From a virus: 47,441 nucleotides of DNA. The translations under genes were made by a program, and so were the position numbers. Location: positions 1 through 47,441 of IMG/VR virus record IMGVR_UViG_3300025889_000193; one strand, given 5' to 3'. Each line of letters starts with the position of its first letter. The stretch's first letter is position 1. Of this stretch, positions 30,101 through 37,124 are shown in pieces. The notes beneath the pieces were generated by a model. It was not told where the DNA came from and did not search any database. It saw only the letters and a program-made list of their open reading frames with translations.

Positions 30101-32606
30101 GAACATCACAGAGCAGCAGGTTGAACAGTTAAAGGCACTGTCAAATGCTAACTCTGGTGGTGGTAAAGGTCTTGCTGAGTTCACGTTTGAAGGAACAAAG
30201 TCAAAAGCTTTATCCGCCGTAGATACTTATCTCTATGCAAAACACGCCAAGGAGAGAAACGCATACATCAGAACGGTGGACCCCACCAATGATGCTGGCT
30301 CAGGCATGACAGATGCAGAGGCTGATGCAATACTCAACTGGTTTGATAGCCTTGATCCACAAAACAAAATAGCCTTGCGTCAGGCTGAGGATGCTGTTCG
30401 TGCCATCGTTGATGACACTAACGCTGTTCGAGTTGCGGCTGGTCTTCAGTCAAGTGACATGAACATAGGCGACATGGAAGATAGTAACTTTGATTTCTAT
30501 GTTCCCCTCAAAGGTCACTTTGAAGTTGATCAAGAGGGCGTCTATGGTAGCGGCAAGCCAGCTAGATATGGCGCTATGGGTAGAGAAGACCAAAGGGCCT
30601 TGGGTCGTAGATCATACGGCAGAGATATTCTAGCAAGTACCATCCTGCAAAACACAAACTCTATTGTTCGTGGCGAGCGCAACAAGGTTGGTAAGTCTAT
30701 GCTTGATCTAGTTAGATCAAACCCTCAAGGCATGTCTGGATATGCTGAGATCCTAGATCAACCACCATCAGCCCGTGTGATGCAGAACGGTGCGGTTGTC
30801 ATCAAGCCAACGAGAACCTATCGTGATGACCCATCAATCGCCATTGTAAAAGAAGATGGAAAAGAAAAAGTCCTTCAGTTCTATGACAACAATCTTGCTG
30901 GTGCATTCAATGGAGAAAACATTTGGGATGCTGGCAATGCTGCCGCAATCACCAGAGGTTTGGCTAAGGTAAACAGATACCTGTCAAACATTAATACATC
31001 TTGGAACCCAGAGTTCTTTATCTCCAACTTTATTCGTGACGTTCAAGCCGCTGGCATACAGGTCAGTGAGTTTGAAATGGATGGCCTGAGAAAAGACACG
31101 ATTAGGAATGTGTTGAAGGCAGCAAAAGGCTTGAAAAGATCCATCCTAAACAAGGATGATTCCTCTGACTGGGCAAAGAAATACAAGGAGTTCAGAGCAT
31201 ACGGTGGTGCGAGTGCTGCCAACCCAATGACCACATTGCAGGATCAGATATCTGATCTTCAATCCACATTGTCAGACATCTCTGATGCAAGCGGTAAGCT
31301 TGGGTTGATGAAGGCCAAGGGTAAGAAGCTCTTAGAGTTCATGGATAACTCAAACCTTGTGGTGGAAAACGCCATTCGTGTTAGCACTTATGACGCTTTG
31401 GTTAGTCGTGGCGTCACCAAGGAGAGAGCGGCACAGGCCGCAAGGAGTGTGACCGTAGACTTTGGCAAGGGTGGTGACAACAAGGCATTCTTGAACTCAT
31501 TGTACCTGTTCTACAATGCGTCCTTGCAGGGCAGCTTCTTCCTATTGAGATCACTGGCTCGCTCAAAGAAGGTTCGCAACATCATGGGTGGCGTTATAGC
31601 TGTTGGCTTTACGCAGGACATAATCAACTCAATGATGTCAGACGAAGATGAGGATGGGGTAAAGCAGTACGACAAGATCCCAGACTACATTCTGGAACAT
31701 AACATGGTGTTCATGCTGCCAGATGTAGTTGATCCCTTTGGGCGTGGGTATGTTTCCATACCAATGCCATACGGCATGAACGCATTCCACAATGTCGGGC
31801 GTAACTTTGCCAAGATGGCTCAAGGTAGATCAGATCCATCAGAGATCGGAGCATCCATTGGGCGCACAACCCTTGAGATATTCAACCCGCTGGGTGGCAC
31901 TGAAAGCTTCTTGAACTTCGCAGCACCCACTGTGTTTGATCCCTTCATCTCGCTGTACGGAACCAACACAGACTTCTCTGGCAGAGATATTGTTAAGAAG
32001 GCATTCCCAAATCAGGTGGCATCACAAAGCAGCCTGTACTGGAACAATACATCTCCAACAGCGGTTGGAATAACACAGGCTCTTAATGAGTTGACGGGTG
32101 GGACTGAGACACTGAGTGGGTGGATTGATTGGTCACCAAACTCCTTGGAGTTCTGGTTCGATTACATCACGGGTGGCGCTGGTAGGTTTGTGCAGCGTAC
32201 CGCTGAAGCACCAGCAAGAATAGCTGCCGCAGAATCCGCAGAAGATATTGCCACTGAGATCCCGTTCATGCGTAGGGTTTTACGCAGCGTATCCAGCAGG
32301 GATGACGTGTCTCAATACATTGAGGTTCGTGATCAGGTAAACAGGGCAACGGCTGAATACAAGAAGGCGGCTCAGCGCGGTGACATGGACCGCATCAACA
32401 GTGCCATATCTAGGTTTGAGGCAGAGCTTAGGATTGCTCCGCAAATCAGGAAGATCGAATCAGCAAGACGGAAGATCTCTCAGCAGATTACGGCAGTGAA
32501 TGATTCACGTTTGCCGCAAGATGAAAAGGATCGCATCGTCAAGCAACTGGTTGAGCAAAGAAAATTAATAACCCGTCAGGGAATACTGATTGCTCAAGGA
32601 ATATAA
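24159..32606 (+). CDS. Giant polyvalent/ejected virion protein (2815 aa)
   Basis: AGGAA precedes the ATG. Domains in order: acidic N-terminus; a helical hydrophobic stretch (140-280); coiled-coil region (450-540); a zinc-peptidase-like segment with HEAVH at 657-661 and acidic EEAIAEM near 724; several helical regions; a segment near 1735-1850 with GLYHIQQRLHD and YYVKTFFPV resembling Barnase/EndoU/ColicinE5-like (PBECR) nuclease domains of phage polyvalent proteins; a segment near 2280-2480 with WNPEFFISNFIRD and LYLFYNASLQGSF resembling the LPD38 domain; and a C-terminal coiled coil (2725-2815). Such proteins are thought to be packaged and injected with DNA. It fills almost a fifth of the window and contains two of the genome-wide palindromes. 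Domain names are from pattern recall. Confidence 0.75.
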   Translation: MSVIFVKDPQTGIDYSVNISGTEPTENEQQQINDFLVSKRNQAPVAVQPPEPEEEDKTAFMRGLEREPYENQLAQGKTKEVLADTFVGKMFGLDSEAAQEQQRNALAELQRLEDEDPSVRYDDVNDLSSAASFAGEVFGSEAKDTAIQVGATAVGLPFGPIGAGITRAAGVGYTTVKALPQMFAEAINKQEEAGMDTSILRATGATAFNAASEFAIDYFVVGKFIKPKDAGRAKKLLMEGGQSGGLEGLQEVSQSIVNRAQAGQDLFSEDALKEYEEALVSGALVGGAIGSAAGLVSPTVDTDKVSKELDEDIKNLKDVARTRLAYGLEQTEQEVKEVDEILSAPEPQVQLALPAPTATPEDQVVNRAADILLSSMRVEGELKFPKARIALQKAGLSGETQKQTDSLIKQARDSLTTQGVISKSQRAKTDRYTVTPPTKMAEKVLDNVRRDSANVVVKANKIAKDIPQLELDLRYATQTGKDTRGNAVKAEEVQAALDNKKVQLNKLNARLESNQQKLVTLPDDYKVQASEKIESVPGKVTPEQLKAEIGPQLQAAERRGEARTIFDGLSKEQVEKKPEYTQREEAVMNNLRERLDKMGLKRVGLKGQKVIGSQDSLVEGQFDPMSEEKAITLALGVYDPSLSDADYTNSVAEVLNHEAVHALVDMNVFTPKEINLLKKAAKKTKFVNTDGKKRSYSYLDRAGKLNGELVGQKGDKGRLSAVEEEAIAEMYRDYSAGRLKNVGTSRPLFKRIGDFFRSIVGAHVDNGFNNVGSIFSGIGAGSVADRAPVTTVTQTPTSRTEVTTAKQSAIPIDAVVEEDSVAPENIRMPINTNAPNDQIRAEIEKLTKENVPLVKRLIKRIDEKFGTKSGDNIKDLSKVTQKASRPSILANKPWHNASHIRDSYRFKTVIDDFRDVPAIFDELLNEGISLVKIDTNKLFEPKEWGWRIIAFDIRMPNGQLVEWYLPLKELEVEKKARGHLIFEEWRNKTQQELQDQQTEYFASIAKSYRNYDAAFQAALDRTGISRQEAESSWRSAESSMLEAARNARRSSAVGISSPTKVPTGLMDPSSVRTDDVPSDLNITAREVPSSTRAKASSAIDITPSTETSIISDQIESTFGDIDTEALGIKRSMVPLTPAQRDASILDYLNPKTGQPQFKKKEGSETLVSFAEKLLGLRNVPPLDIINSERDKQDAARIMAAEAEAALISGSDALGWYDSTLKLAKRILFPVYPEVSPERPDGSPNSEYDPAAEHAFDFATAITSNGLSVIDNYRFASEQYDAWKASDDGTFPVKGSGAQGGSMLSAFEFWNTLSRKGMSSNDIEALLTMQMPKKDLNTTMLNVLGANRVKDLPKEFQASGAEEADTMVSVAYILGPKIGNGFYQNLRGNYDPLTMDRWWMRFANRITGNPTVKYADELIEQNLDKVWNFITEVDQPLTDMDRNILFEAQRKLNISTMDKTDIPLIAPVIGKIWNKDYYTKAYKDTVEDLLTSGQYEFSLNKSKTPVGRDAATVKELAAASRPSKTDFLRATETYQKKLIPTLQEDPRSAQDRTAMREVANRARQILKDEAGVDITNADFQALMWYAEKRLFEAGGVRKGRGDDNDYADGALNILKNKGIGDDKIKNSLPAAERGRLAGVISQREGDGSGSGSVDAVKPTIAEGDFFAPRKLALEAAPFITEADVDLSTMEGVESSNELPPQKLSQIPIDPYKAIRTPVKPTGTLTDIIYGGIQETDGEVIPVLLTEGSNDQFDNGGGLYHIQQRLHDKELVENSGYKRVEKAIYDTLHRWKSQGYQDGESVVAYPSGGNLVLEWFDNRMAKSPPLRLVLERGKRNSGKGPYYVKTFFPVMDKKDRKKIRNSQIKLSALNTVSGTGLDAMQADRVTRYTDIADWLGKALRLVPFTDKTKAQKRADLFIQKAQDSFIPVGRMIKELKEINPQYKIADSMDPYLKQQLSEGIAGSKITERKETIYKAATDAVKNMNITEQQVEQLKALSNANSGGGKGLAEFTFEGTKSKALSAVDTYLYAKHAKERNAYIRTVDPTNDAGSGMTDAEADAILNWFDSLDPQNKIALRQAEDAVRAIVDDTNAVRVAAGLQSSDMNIGDMEDSNFDFYVPLKGHFEVDQEGVYGSGKPARYGAMGREDQRALGRRSYGRDILASTILQNTNSIVRGERNKVGKSMLDLVRSNPQGMSGYAEILDQPPSARVMQNGAVVIKPTRTYRDDPSIAIVKEDGKEKVLQFYDNNLAGAFNGENIWDAGNAAAITRGLAKVNRYLSNINTSWNPEFFISNFIRDVQAAGIQVSEFEMDGLRKDTIRNVLKAAKGLKRSILNKDDSSDWAKKYKEFRAYGGASAANPMTTLQDQISDLQSTLSDISDASGKLGLMKAKGKKLLEFMDNSNLVVENAIRVSTYDALVSRGVTKERAAQAARSVTVDFGKGGDNKAFLNSLYLFYNASLQGSFFLLRSLARSKKVRNIMGGVIAVGFTQDIINSMMSDEDEDGVKQYDKIPDYILEHNMVFMLPDVVDPFGRGYVSIPMPYGMNAFHNVGRNFAKMAQGRSDPSEIGASIGRTTLEIFNPLGGTESFLNFAAPTVFDPFISLYGTNTDFSGRDIVKKAFPNQVASQSSLYWNNTSPTAVGITQALNELTGGTETLSGWIDWSPNSLEFWFDYITGGAGRFVQRTAEAPARIAAAESAEDIATEIPFMRRVLRSVSSRDDVSQYIEVRDQVNRATAEYKKAAQRGDMDRINSAISRFEAELRIAPQIRKIESARRKISQQITAVNDSRLPQDEKDRIVKQLVEQRKLITRQGILIAQGI
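25662..25673. promoter_or_regulatory. Palindrome site 5 (GTTCAATTGAAC)
   Basis: Exact and fully symmetric, A6 before it, inside the 2815-residue gene. Confidence 0.55.
29236..29247. promoter_or_regulatory. Palindrome site 6 (GTTCAAATGAAC)
   Basis: Exact, inside the 2815-residue gene. Confidence 0.55.
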
Positions 32607-32636
32607 AAACCCCCTCAGATTTCTCTGAGAGGGTTT
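32607..32636. terminator. Bidirectional terminator between converging operons
   Basis: An inverted repeat AAACCC-C-CTCAGA, loop TTTC, TCTGAG-A-GGGTTT (one mismatch) lies right after the stop of the giant gene. Read leftward it is followed by TTTTTAT, a good terminator for the leftward operon ending at 32715. Read rightward the T run is short (TTT). Confidence 0.8.
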
Positions 32637-32703
32637 CATATCTAGCAGCGTTGAAGTGACCAAACCCCTTGCGTTAAGGCACCATAGGCTACTTTACTAA
32701 TAA

Positions 32704-32715
32704 GTTCAATAGAAC
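32704..32715. promoter_or_regulatory. Palindrome site 7 (GTTCAATAGAAC)
   Basis: Exact, touching the stop codon of the ParB-like gene, in the convergent gap. Confidence 0.6.
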
Positions 32716-33563
32716 TATCTCTCATCTCTTTCTGGCGCAGATATCCCGCAAATATCAGGGGTCCATCCATCCATTTGGTATTGAGATCCTTTAAGTTTTA
32801 CTGCCCTTAGTGGAGTCATGTCTTTAAATTTATTCCAAGCCAACATGATCAACCGCATCTTTGTATTGGTTGTCATCTTGTTCACCTTAGTGGCATCAGA
32901 GTTCAACCTTTCTCTTATAAAGACAACTGCGTCATCATCATAATTCATTTGACCATCTCTCCACGTTCTCACAAAGTCATCACCCTGTGAGCCGTATCCA
33001 GTTTGATGGGCTATGTAATGTATAGCACCTATCACTGTATCACACCTCAAGTATGATCCCTTTGACAGCACTGCACTTTCTTCAGCATCTGGATGTAGTT
33101 CAAGAACCTTATCTAATTCAGAAGGTGTGAACCCGTGGTGCTTTGGATCCTTCCTAGCTATCAGTGCAATATGAGAAATCACTCCAGCTAAAGCTGTACT
33201 CTCAGCATAACCTCTGATTTTTAACCTGTCAGAGTATGTTCTTTTTCTACCACTATCAATGGTAACCATTCTTTCGTCATCCATGTTGGATACTTTTATA
33301 GTCCAGAACGGAGTATTACTTTTAACACAGGCAGTTAGTCTTTGCTGACCATCAAGAAGTACATTTGTCTTTGAAATACAAACTGTATGACCGTTGTAAT
33401 CAAAGTCATCGTTAGCCATGTCAGTGGAATATTGTCTTACGTTTTCCATGCTGATATTTCTATTTCTTGTGTTAAGCTTCAACAATTCTCTAGCGATTGG
33501 TGGAGTTATCAACGTAAGCTCATGACTTACATTTGGTCTTGATGGTGCTTTTCTATAGTCCAT
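32715..33563 (-). CDS. ParB/sulfiredoxin-fold protein
   Basis: 282 residues. The ATG at 33563 follows AGGAAG; a longer reading has no ribosome site. ITPPIARELLKLNTRNR and VLLDGQQRLTA (DGQQRL at 71-76) form the N-terminal core of the ParB/Srx superfamily, where this loop binds nucleotide. The rest is helical without a clear HTH. ParB relatives bind or cut DNA, so a role in DNA handling is plausible. A copy of the dispersed palindrome overlaps its stop codon; whether this protein binds such sites is open. Confidence 0.65.
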   Translation of the reverse strand: MDYRKAPSRPNVSHELTLITPPIARELLKLNTRNRNISMENVRQYSTDMANDDFDYNGHTVCISKTNVLLDGQQRLTACVKSNTPFWTIKVSNMDDERMVTIDSGRKRTYSDRLKIRGYAESTALAGVISHIALIARKDPKHHGFTPSELDKVLELHPDAEESAVLSKGSYLRCDTVIGAIHYIAHQTGYGSQGDDFVRTWRDGQMNYDDDAVVFIRERLNSDATKVNKMTTNTKMRLIMLAWNKFKDMTPLRAVKLKGSQYQMDGWTPDICGISAPERDER

Positions 33564-33576
33564 TTTACTTCCTACT

Positions 33577-34011
33577 CTACAAAAGTATAAAATCACTGGT
33601 CTTGATGTGACCAATCACCTCCACTTCATGTGAAGGATTTCTTCTGTTCCACCCCTCACCGGACAGAACAAAATCTTTTTTACAGTCTAAGTTTATGTAG
33701 CCAATCTCATCAGTCCACTCACACACAAATAGACAGGGCAATCCCGTGACATCAGTATGTGTTTTGGCTGATGTGAATTTGGTTATAGATACTATGACCG
33801 TAGGGTACTTATGAAAGCTAATTGATCGCCTTCTAAGTTCCACAAAGGCGGTTGGTTTACCGCCTCTGTGAGCGATGTAGTCAAACGCAGAGAGAGGTTT
33901 GTTCCTCTGCATTTCACAACGCCATTTATCAGCAAGGATTTTAGCCACACGCTCCTCATTGCTGAAGTCAGCCTGAGTTTCATACGGTACTATTTCACCG
34001 CCTGTACTCAT
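33577..34011 (-). CDS. Hypothetical protein, possibly nuclease-fold
   Basis: 144 residues, ATGA overlap with the upstream gene. FDYIAHRGGKPTAFVELRRR resembles the Asp-x(n)-Glu-x-Lys/Arg core of PD-(D/E)XK-like folds, and GLPCLFVCEWTDEIGYI would be the next strand. The usual Lys is Arg here, so activity is uncertain. It sits in a recombination operon, which fits a DNA-related role. Low certainty. Confidence 0.5.
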   Translation of the reverse strand: MSTGGEIVPYETQADFSNEERVAKILADKWRCEMQRNKPLSAFDYIAHRGGKPTAFVELRRRSISFHKYPTVIVSITKFTSAKTHTDVTGLPCLFVCEWTDEIGYINLDCKKDFVLSGEGWNRRNPSHEVEVIGHIKTSDFILL

Positions 34012-34220
34012 ACACCTAAGCTCTCAACCCAAGTTGTGATCTCAGACTTCTTCCAGCGTTTCATGCGTGGACTAAACTCAATGGCTCTAGGGAAATCTTT
34101 CTTTTCACTTGTCCATTTATAGAAAGTCTTTACATGAATTGACAGAAGTGCTGCCGCCTCATGAGCGTCTAAAAGATCTTCACCGACCTTAAAGTTTTTG
34201 AGAAAATCATTCTTAGCCAT
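34008..34220 (-). CDS. AlpA/excisionase-like HTH protein
   Basis: 70 residues from ATG 34220, which lies in the gap after the upstream stop. LLDAHEAAALLSIHVKTFYKWT is a MerR/AlpA-type winged helix-turn-helix, followed by FSPRMKRWKKSEITTWVES. AlpA-like proteins act as small transcription factors or excisionases. No integrase is visible, so regulation is more likely than excision. Confidence 0.7.
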   Translation of the reverse strand: MAKNDFLKNFKVGEDLLDAHEAAALLSIHVKTFYKWTSEKKDFPRAIEFSPRMKRWKKSEITTWVESLGV

Positions 34221-34224
34221 AGCA

Positions 34225-34521
34225 CTAGAACGGGATCTCATCATTGGAAACATTATTGCTTGGCGCTTGGAAGGATGAAGCTCCATCCCTGCGGTTACGC
34301 TCTAAGTTTCCACGTAAAGACACGAAAGCCAAACCGCTTTTGCCAACCTTCTTCCAGCCAGCAAGGTCAATCTTTGGAGCCTCTATTCCCTCATTGATTT
34401 GGGCAATAATATCCTGAGCAACATCGTTTGGTATCTCAAGATTGCCAGTGTAATCTGGCTGAGTTTCCTTCTGCTTATTTTGATTTTGGAACAACGCTCC
34501 GCGTGGTGGATACTGACTCAT
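34225..34521 (-). CDS. Putative SSB-like single-strand DNA-binding protein
   Basis: 98 residues ending in NDEIPF, the acidic tip with Pro-Phe that SSB proteins use to recruit partners. The middle (IDLAGWKKVGKSGLAFVSLRG) could form strands of a small OB fold, but the protein is much shorter than usual SSBs. It overlaps the annealase gene by 4 bases upstream, a typical pairing. SSB function is inferred from tail and context. Confidence 0.55.
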   Translation of the reverse strand: MSQYPPRGALFQNQNKQKETQPDYTGNLEIPNDVAQDIIAQINEGIEAPKIDLAGWKKVGKSGLAFVSLRGNLERNRRDGASSFQAPSNNVSNDEIPF

Positions 34522-35261
34522 GATTGATCTCCTTTTGAATTGAGTTCAGATTTACGTTTTGAAAAGTCATTCATTAACTCTTCATACAACTTTGGACTGT
34601 TATCCTTGAGTTGATTAATTGGACCAAGGTTCTTTCGATACACACCATTCAGCCAATCTATATCCGATGAAGCTTTAACCACTTCAGCGATTAGATCCTT
34701 GGTCTTATCCCAATTTTCCTCAGACGCATTCTTCTTCACGTCACCTGATGACGCCTCAGTTGCTGAGGGCGGCGGTGAAGTGGGCTTAGCCTTTGGCTTC
34801 TTCCCGTTAGTCTCTTGAAACTCACGATCAGCTTTGACCACAGCGGCTTGCTTCTGAGGCTCCGCACCATCATCTGGCGGCAAGTCTTCACCCGCATAGA
34901 TGTAATGACCCAGACCCAGATAGCCCATGGCCTTCGTCATAGCACGTTGATGGGCAGTGTTGATCTGAAAAGCATTAGGGTTTTTGATTGGAGAGTTCTT
35001 GTAATCCAACACGGGAAAAAGTTCAGTAGCACTTTCTCCACTGGCAGTTACAGTCACACGCACATAGGCAAACCCATGTAGGTCAATCATGTAAGGGATG
35101 TTGCCTTCCTCTACATGCTTTTCAAATGTGGCATCTGGATAGACATCTTTCAATGCACCCCAAGCATGTGCCCATGATAGATAGGTCATGCCGTTTTTCT
35201 TTTTGGTATACTCAGATACATCAATACTTCTGAGTGTTTCCCATACAGTTTTCTTAGCCAT
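34518..35261 (-). CDS. DUF1071-family single-strand annealing protein
   Basis: 247 residues. The N-terminal 130 (SIDVSEYTKKKNGMTYLSWAH, YATFEK-type strand, GHYIYAGEDLPP) match DUF1071, a family of phage recombinases related to ERF/Rad52-type annealing proteins. A long charged linker (135-180) and a helical C-terminus follow. With the adjacent exonuclease, SSB-like protein and RusA resolvase it makes a full homologous recombination set for replication or repair. Confidence 0.8.
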   Translation of the reverse strand: MAKKTVWETLRSIDVSEYTKKKNGMTYLSWAHAWGALKDVYPDATFEKHVEEGNIPYMIDLHGFAYVRVTVTASGESATELFPVLDYKNSPIKNPNAFQINTAHQRAMTKAMGYLGLGHYIYAGEDLPPDDGAEPQKQAAVVKADREFQETNGKKPKAKPTSPPPSATEASSGDVKKNASEENWDKTKDLIAEVVKASSDIDWLNGVYRKNLGPINQLKDNSPKLYEELMNDFSKRKSELNSKGDQS

Positions 35262-35263
35262 TG

Positions 35264-35605
35264 CTAACCCCCAAACAACCGTTTCAGTTTACCCCAAGAA
35301 GACAACTCTTGAAACGGAATTAAATCATCATTTAAATCTTCTTCAAAGCTTGCATCATTTGCCTTTACCCACTTAGCATCTTCTAGCTTTGACACCTCAC
35401 TCCAAACATCTGGATTTTTATAGAAGTGACGTGGACCTACATCGCCATAGGTAGCGATTTCAATGCGCTCCACAACATCTATGCGAGGCATTCTTTCACC
35501 TCTGACTATCTTAGACATGGTTGCAGGGTTAATACCAAGCTGCTTCGCCATGTCTGTCTGCTTTATATTATGCTCAGATAAATATCTCTTAATTGCTGTA
35601 GTCAT
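35264..35605 (-). CDS. Cro/XRE-type HTH protein
   Basis: 113 residues from ATG 35605, overlapping the end of the nuclease gene by 17 bases. IKQTDMAKQLGINPATMSKI is a clear XRE helix-turn-helix at the N-terminus; the C-terminus is acidic. A longer GTG start at 35614 is possible. It is one of several candidates for the factor that binds the GTTC-N4-GAAC sites. Confidence 0.75.
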   Translation of the reverse strand: MTTAIKRYLSEHNIKQTDMAKQLGINPATMSKIVRGERMPRIDVVERIEIATYGDVGPRHFYKNPDVWSEVSKLEDAKWVKANDASFEEDLNDDLIPFQELSSWGKLKRLFGG

Positions 35606-36497
35606 TTTCCTCACTCTCCTTCAAATACTGATCGCATAAATGTGACACTGAACAGTAGCCACTACACCTAACCTTCTCACCCTTTCTGGTTTCGATGGTT
35701 AAATCTTTTGGGTTCAACGCACTGGTTGATTTAAATCCTTCAAGGTAGGCATCAGCCTCAAACTGAGTATCCAAAACCCTGATGGCTCTCTTCTTCCCCT
35801 TCGCCATTACAGCGTAGGTTGTTGGGCGCTCCCATTTCTCTGCCTCTGAACACAAAGGCAGTTCATCGTGGATATCATAATTGATTTGCGCCTCTTGATG
35901 CAGAGACATTCTTTCCTCTACATATTTCTGACACTCATCCCGTGTCCACAGTGGAAGATCAATGATGACAACAGGTGCGCTTGGATAGTCGCTATCGGTT
36001 GCAGCCTTACGCTTCTGCCAATCCCTCAAGATTGCACAGATCCTAATGCTCTCAACATCCTTGCCGTTCTGCCTGAGTAACCAAGCGTAACAATTCTGCT
36101 GGTACTCCCATTCTTTCTTGCCATGAATTACAGACCAGACAGATGTAACCTTATAGTCAGTTACCCTAATGCGCCCATCCTCAAGGATCTCTTGATGGTC
36201 AAGCGCACCCGATAAAGTCCAATCATTGCAGGATGCGTATAGACGCTCCTCCACTATGGTATTTTTTTGTTCTATTGAACTTTCTAAAACAGAATGCACT
36301 GCCGTTCCAAAGATAGGCCAGATCATATCAACAAGATCTGACTCCAGTTTATCCTTGTGATCATCAACAAGTAACCTGATGCGAGGGCTGTCGATCAGCG
36401 TAGTCACACTGATATCAGCCTTGCCCCTTGTGTACTTGTCATTCTTTACAAAGTTCATGAACGGGTCAGGAAGCCCGTGATTATTTGTTATTTTCAT
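35589..36497 (-). CDS. PD-(D/E)XK exonuclease (RecB/Cas4-like)
   Basis: 302 residues; AGGAGT precedes the ATG. GTAVHSVLE (His68), GALDH (Asp100), VTDYKVTS (Asp114, Lys116) and EYQQNCYAW (131-139) are the ordered motifs of RecB/Cas4-type nucleases. A C-terminal Cys cluster (CSGYCSVSHLC) could, with one more Cys, hold an iron-sulphur cluster as in Cas4/AddB. It likely resects DNA for the DUF1071 annealase. A palindrome copy lies within the gene at 36269-36280. No cas genes or arrays are near. Confidence 0.8.
   Translation of the reverse strand: MKITNNHGLPDPFMNFVKNDKYTRGKADISVTTLIDSPRIRLLVDDHKDKLESDLVDMIWPIFGTAVHSVLESSIEQKNTIVEERLYASCNDWTLSGALDHQEILEDGRIRVTDYKVTSVWSVIHGKKEWEYQQNCYAWLLRQNGKDVESIRICAILRDWQKRKAATDSDYPSAPVVIIDLPLWTRDECQKYVEERMSLHQEAQINYDIHDELPLCSEAEKWERPTTYAVMAKGKKRAIRVLDTQFEADAYLEGFKSTSALNPKDLTIETRKGEKVRCSGYCSVSHLCDQYLKESEENDYSN
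36269..36280. promoter_or_regulatory. Palindrome site 8 (GTTCTATTGAAC)
   Basis: Exact, T7 before and TTT after, inside the exonuclease gene. Confidence 0.55.
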
Positions 36498-36568
36498 TTC
36501 TCACTCCTACTGTTAGGTTGAATACCATAGTCCATCTTAGATGGCAATAGTTCTTTTTGGGGGAATAC
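36498..36568. promoter_or_regulatory. Divergent promoter region with palindrome
   Basis: The recombination operon leaves leftward and RusA/helicase rightward from this 71-base gap, so both promoters must lie here or upstream of it. It holds a perfect palindrome CCATCT-T-AGATGG at 36532-36544, a candidate operator. No clear -35/-10 pair stands out. Confidence 0.5.
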
Positions 36569-36949
36569 ATGGGAAGTTTTAACATAAGTTTTTCAATTCT
36601 TGGGGAGCCAGCATCCAAAGCTAACAGCCGCAAGGCTGTTGTCATCAGGGGTAGGCCAGCATTTATAAAATCTGCCAAGGCCAGAGGGTATGTCGATGCC
36701 TTCGCAAAGCAGTGTCCAGTGCTTGACTGCCCAACGAAAGATGACGTGAAGGTAGAGATGATAATCTACTACGCAACACGCAGACCAGACCTTGATGAGA
36801 GCCTTATTCTCGATTGTATGCAAGACAAAATCTATGCAAACGACAGGCAGGTAAAACAAAAGTTTATTTACTGGGGCTTGGATCGTGAGAACCCTCGAAC
36901 TTTAATTAGAGTTTCTTCATGTGACATAAAAAATCTGCCAGATATATAA
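36569..36949 (+). CDS. rusA: RusA-type Holliday junction resolvase
   Basis: 126 residues from ATG 36569, preceded by GGGGGA. ILGEPASKANSRK at the N-terminus and RRPDLDESLILDCMQD with NDRQV contain the spaced acidic residues of RusA. It resolves four-way junctions during recombination-dependent replication or before packaging. Divergent from the recombination operon and just upstream of the helicase-primase gene. Confidence 0.8.
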   Translation: MGSFNISFSILGEPASKANSRKAVVIRGRPAFIKSAKARGYVDAFAKQCPVLDCPTKDDVKVEMIIYYATRRPDLDESLILDCMQDKIYANDRQVKQKFIYWGLDRENPRTLIRVSSCDIKNLPDI

Positions 36950-36970
36950 TATATATATATATAATAACTG

Positions 36971-37042
36971 GTATATACCTTTAACAATTATATACCTTTA
37001 ATAGATATAGAACTTAACAGTTATATACCTACTAGATATAGG
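36971..37042 (+). repeat. Iteron-like direct repeats upstream of helicase-primase
   Basis: TTAACA(A/G)TTATATACCT occurs at 36981-36997 and 37014-37030, 33 bases apart, with a partial copy GTATATACCT at 36971-36980. Two copies of AGATATAG (37003-37010, 37034-37041) follow the full units. The tract is very AT-rich and preceded by an (AT)n run. Possible origin or regulatory site. Confidence 0.7.
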
Positions 37043-37124
37043 CCTTTGATTTCTTTGAAAGTTTCTGGTTGACTGGGGCAGTAATTATATTCTACCTTGG
37101 CGGGGTAGAGAAGAGGAACCAGCC

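Noticed and set aside
34008-34220. Excisionase, implying a temperate phage
   Set aside because: No integrase or attachment site is visible in the window; AlpA-like proteins are also plain regulators. Lifestyle left open.
36971-37042. CRISPR-like short repeats next to a Cas4-like nuclease
   Set aside because: Only two full units of 17 bases, no unique spacers and no other cas genes; the nuclease fits phage recombination better.
37069-37096. Sigma-70 promoter before the helicase gene (TTGACT at 37069)
   Set aside because: The TTGACT is good, but TATATT and TATTCT lie only 11-13 bases downstream and no proper -10 at 16-18 bases is seen.
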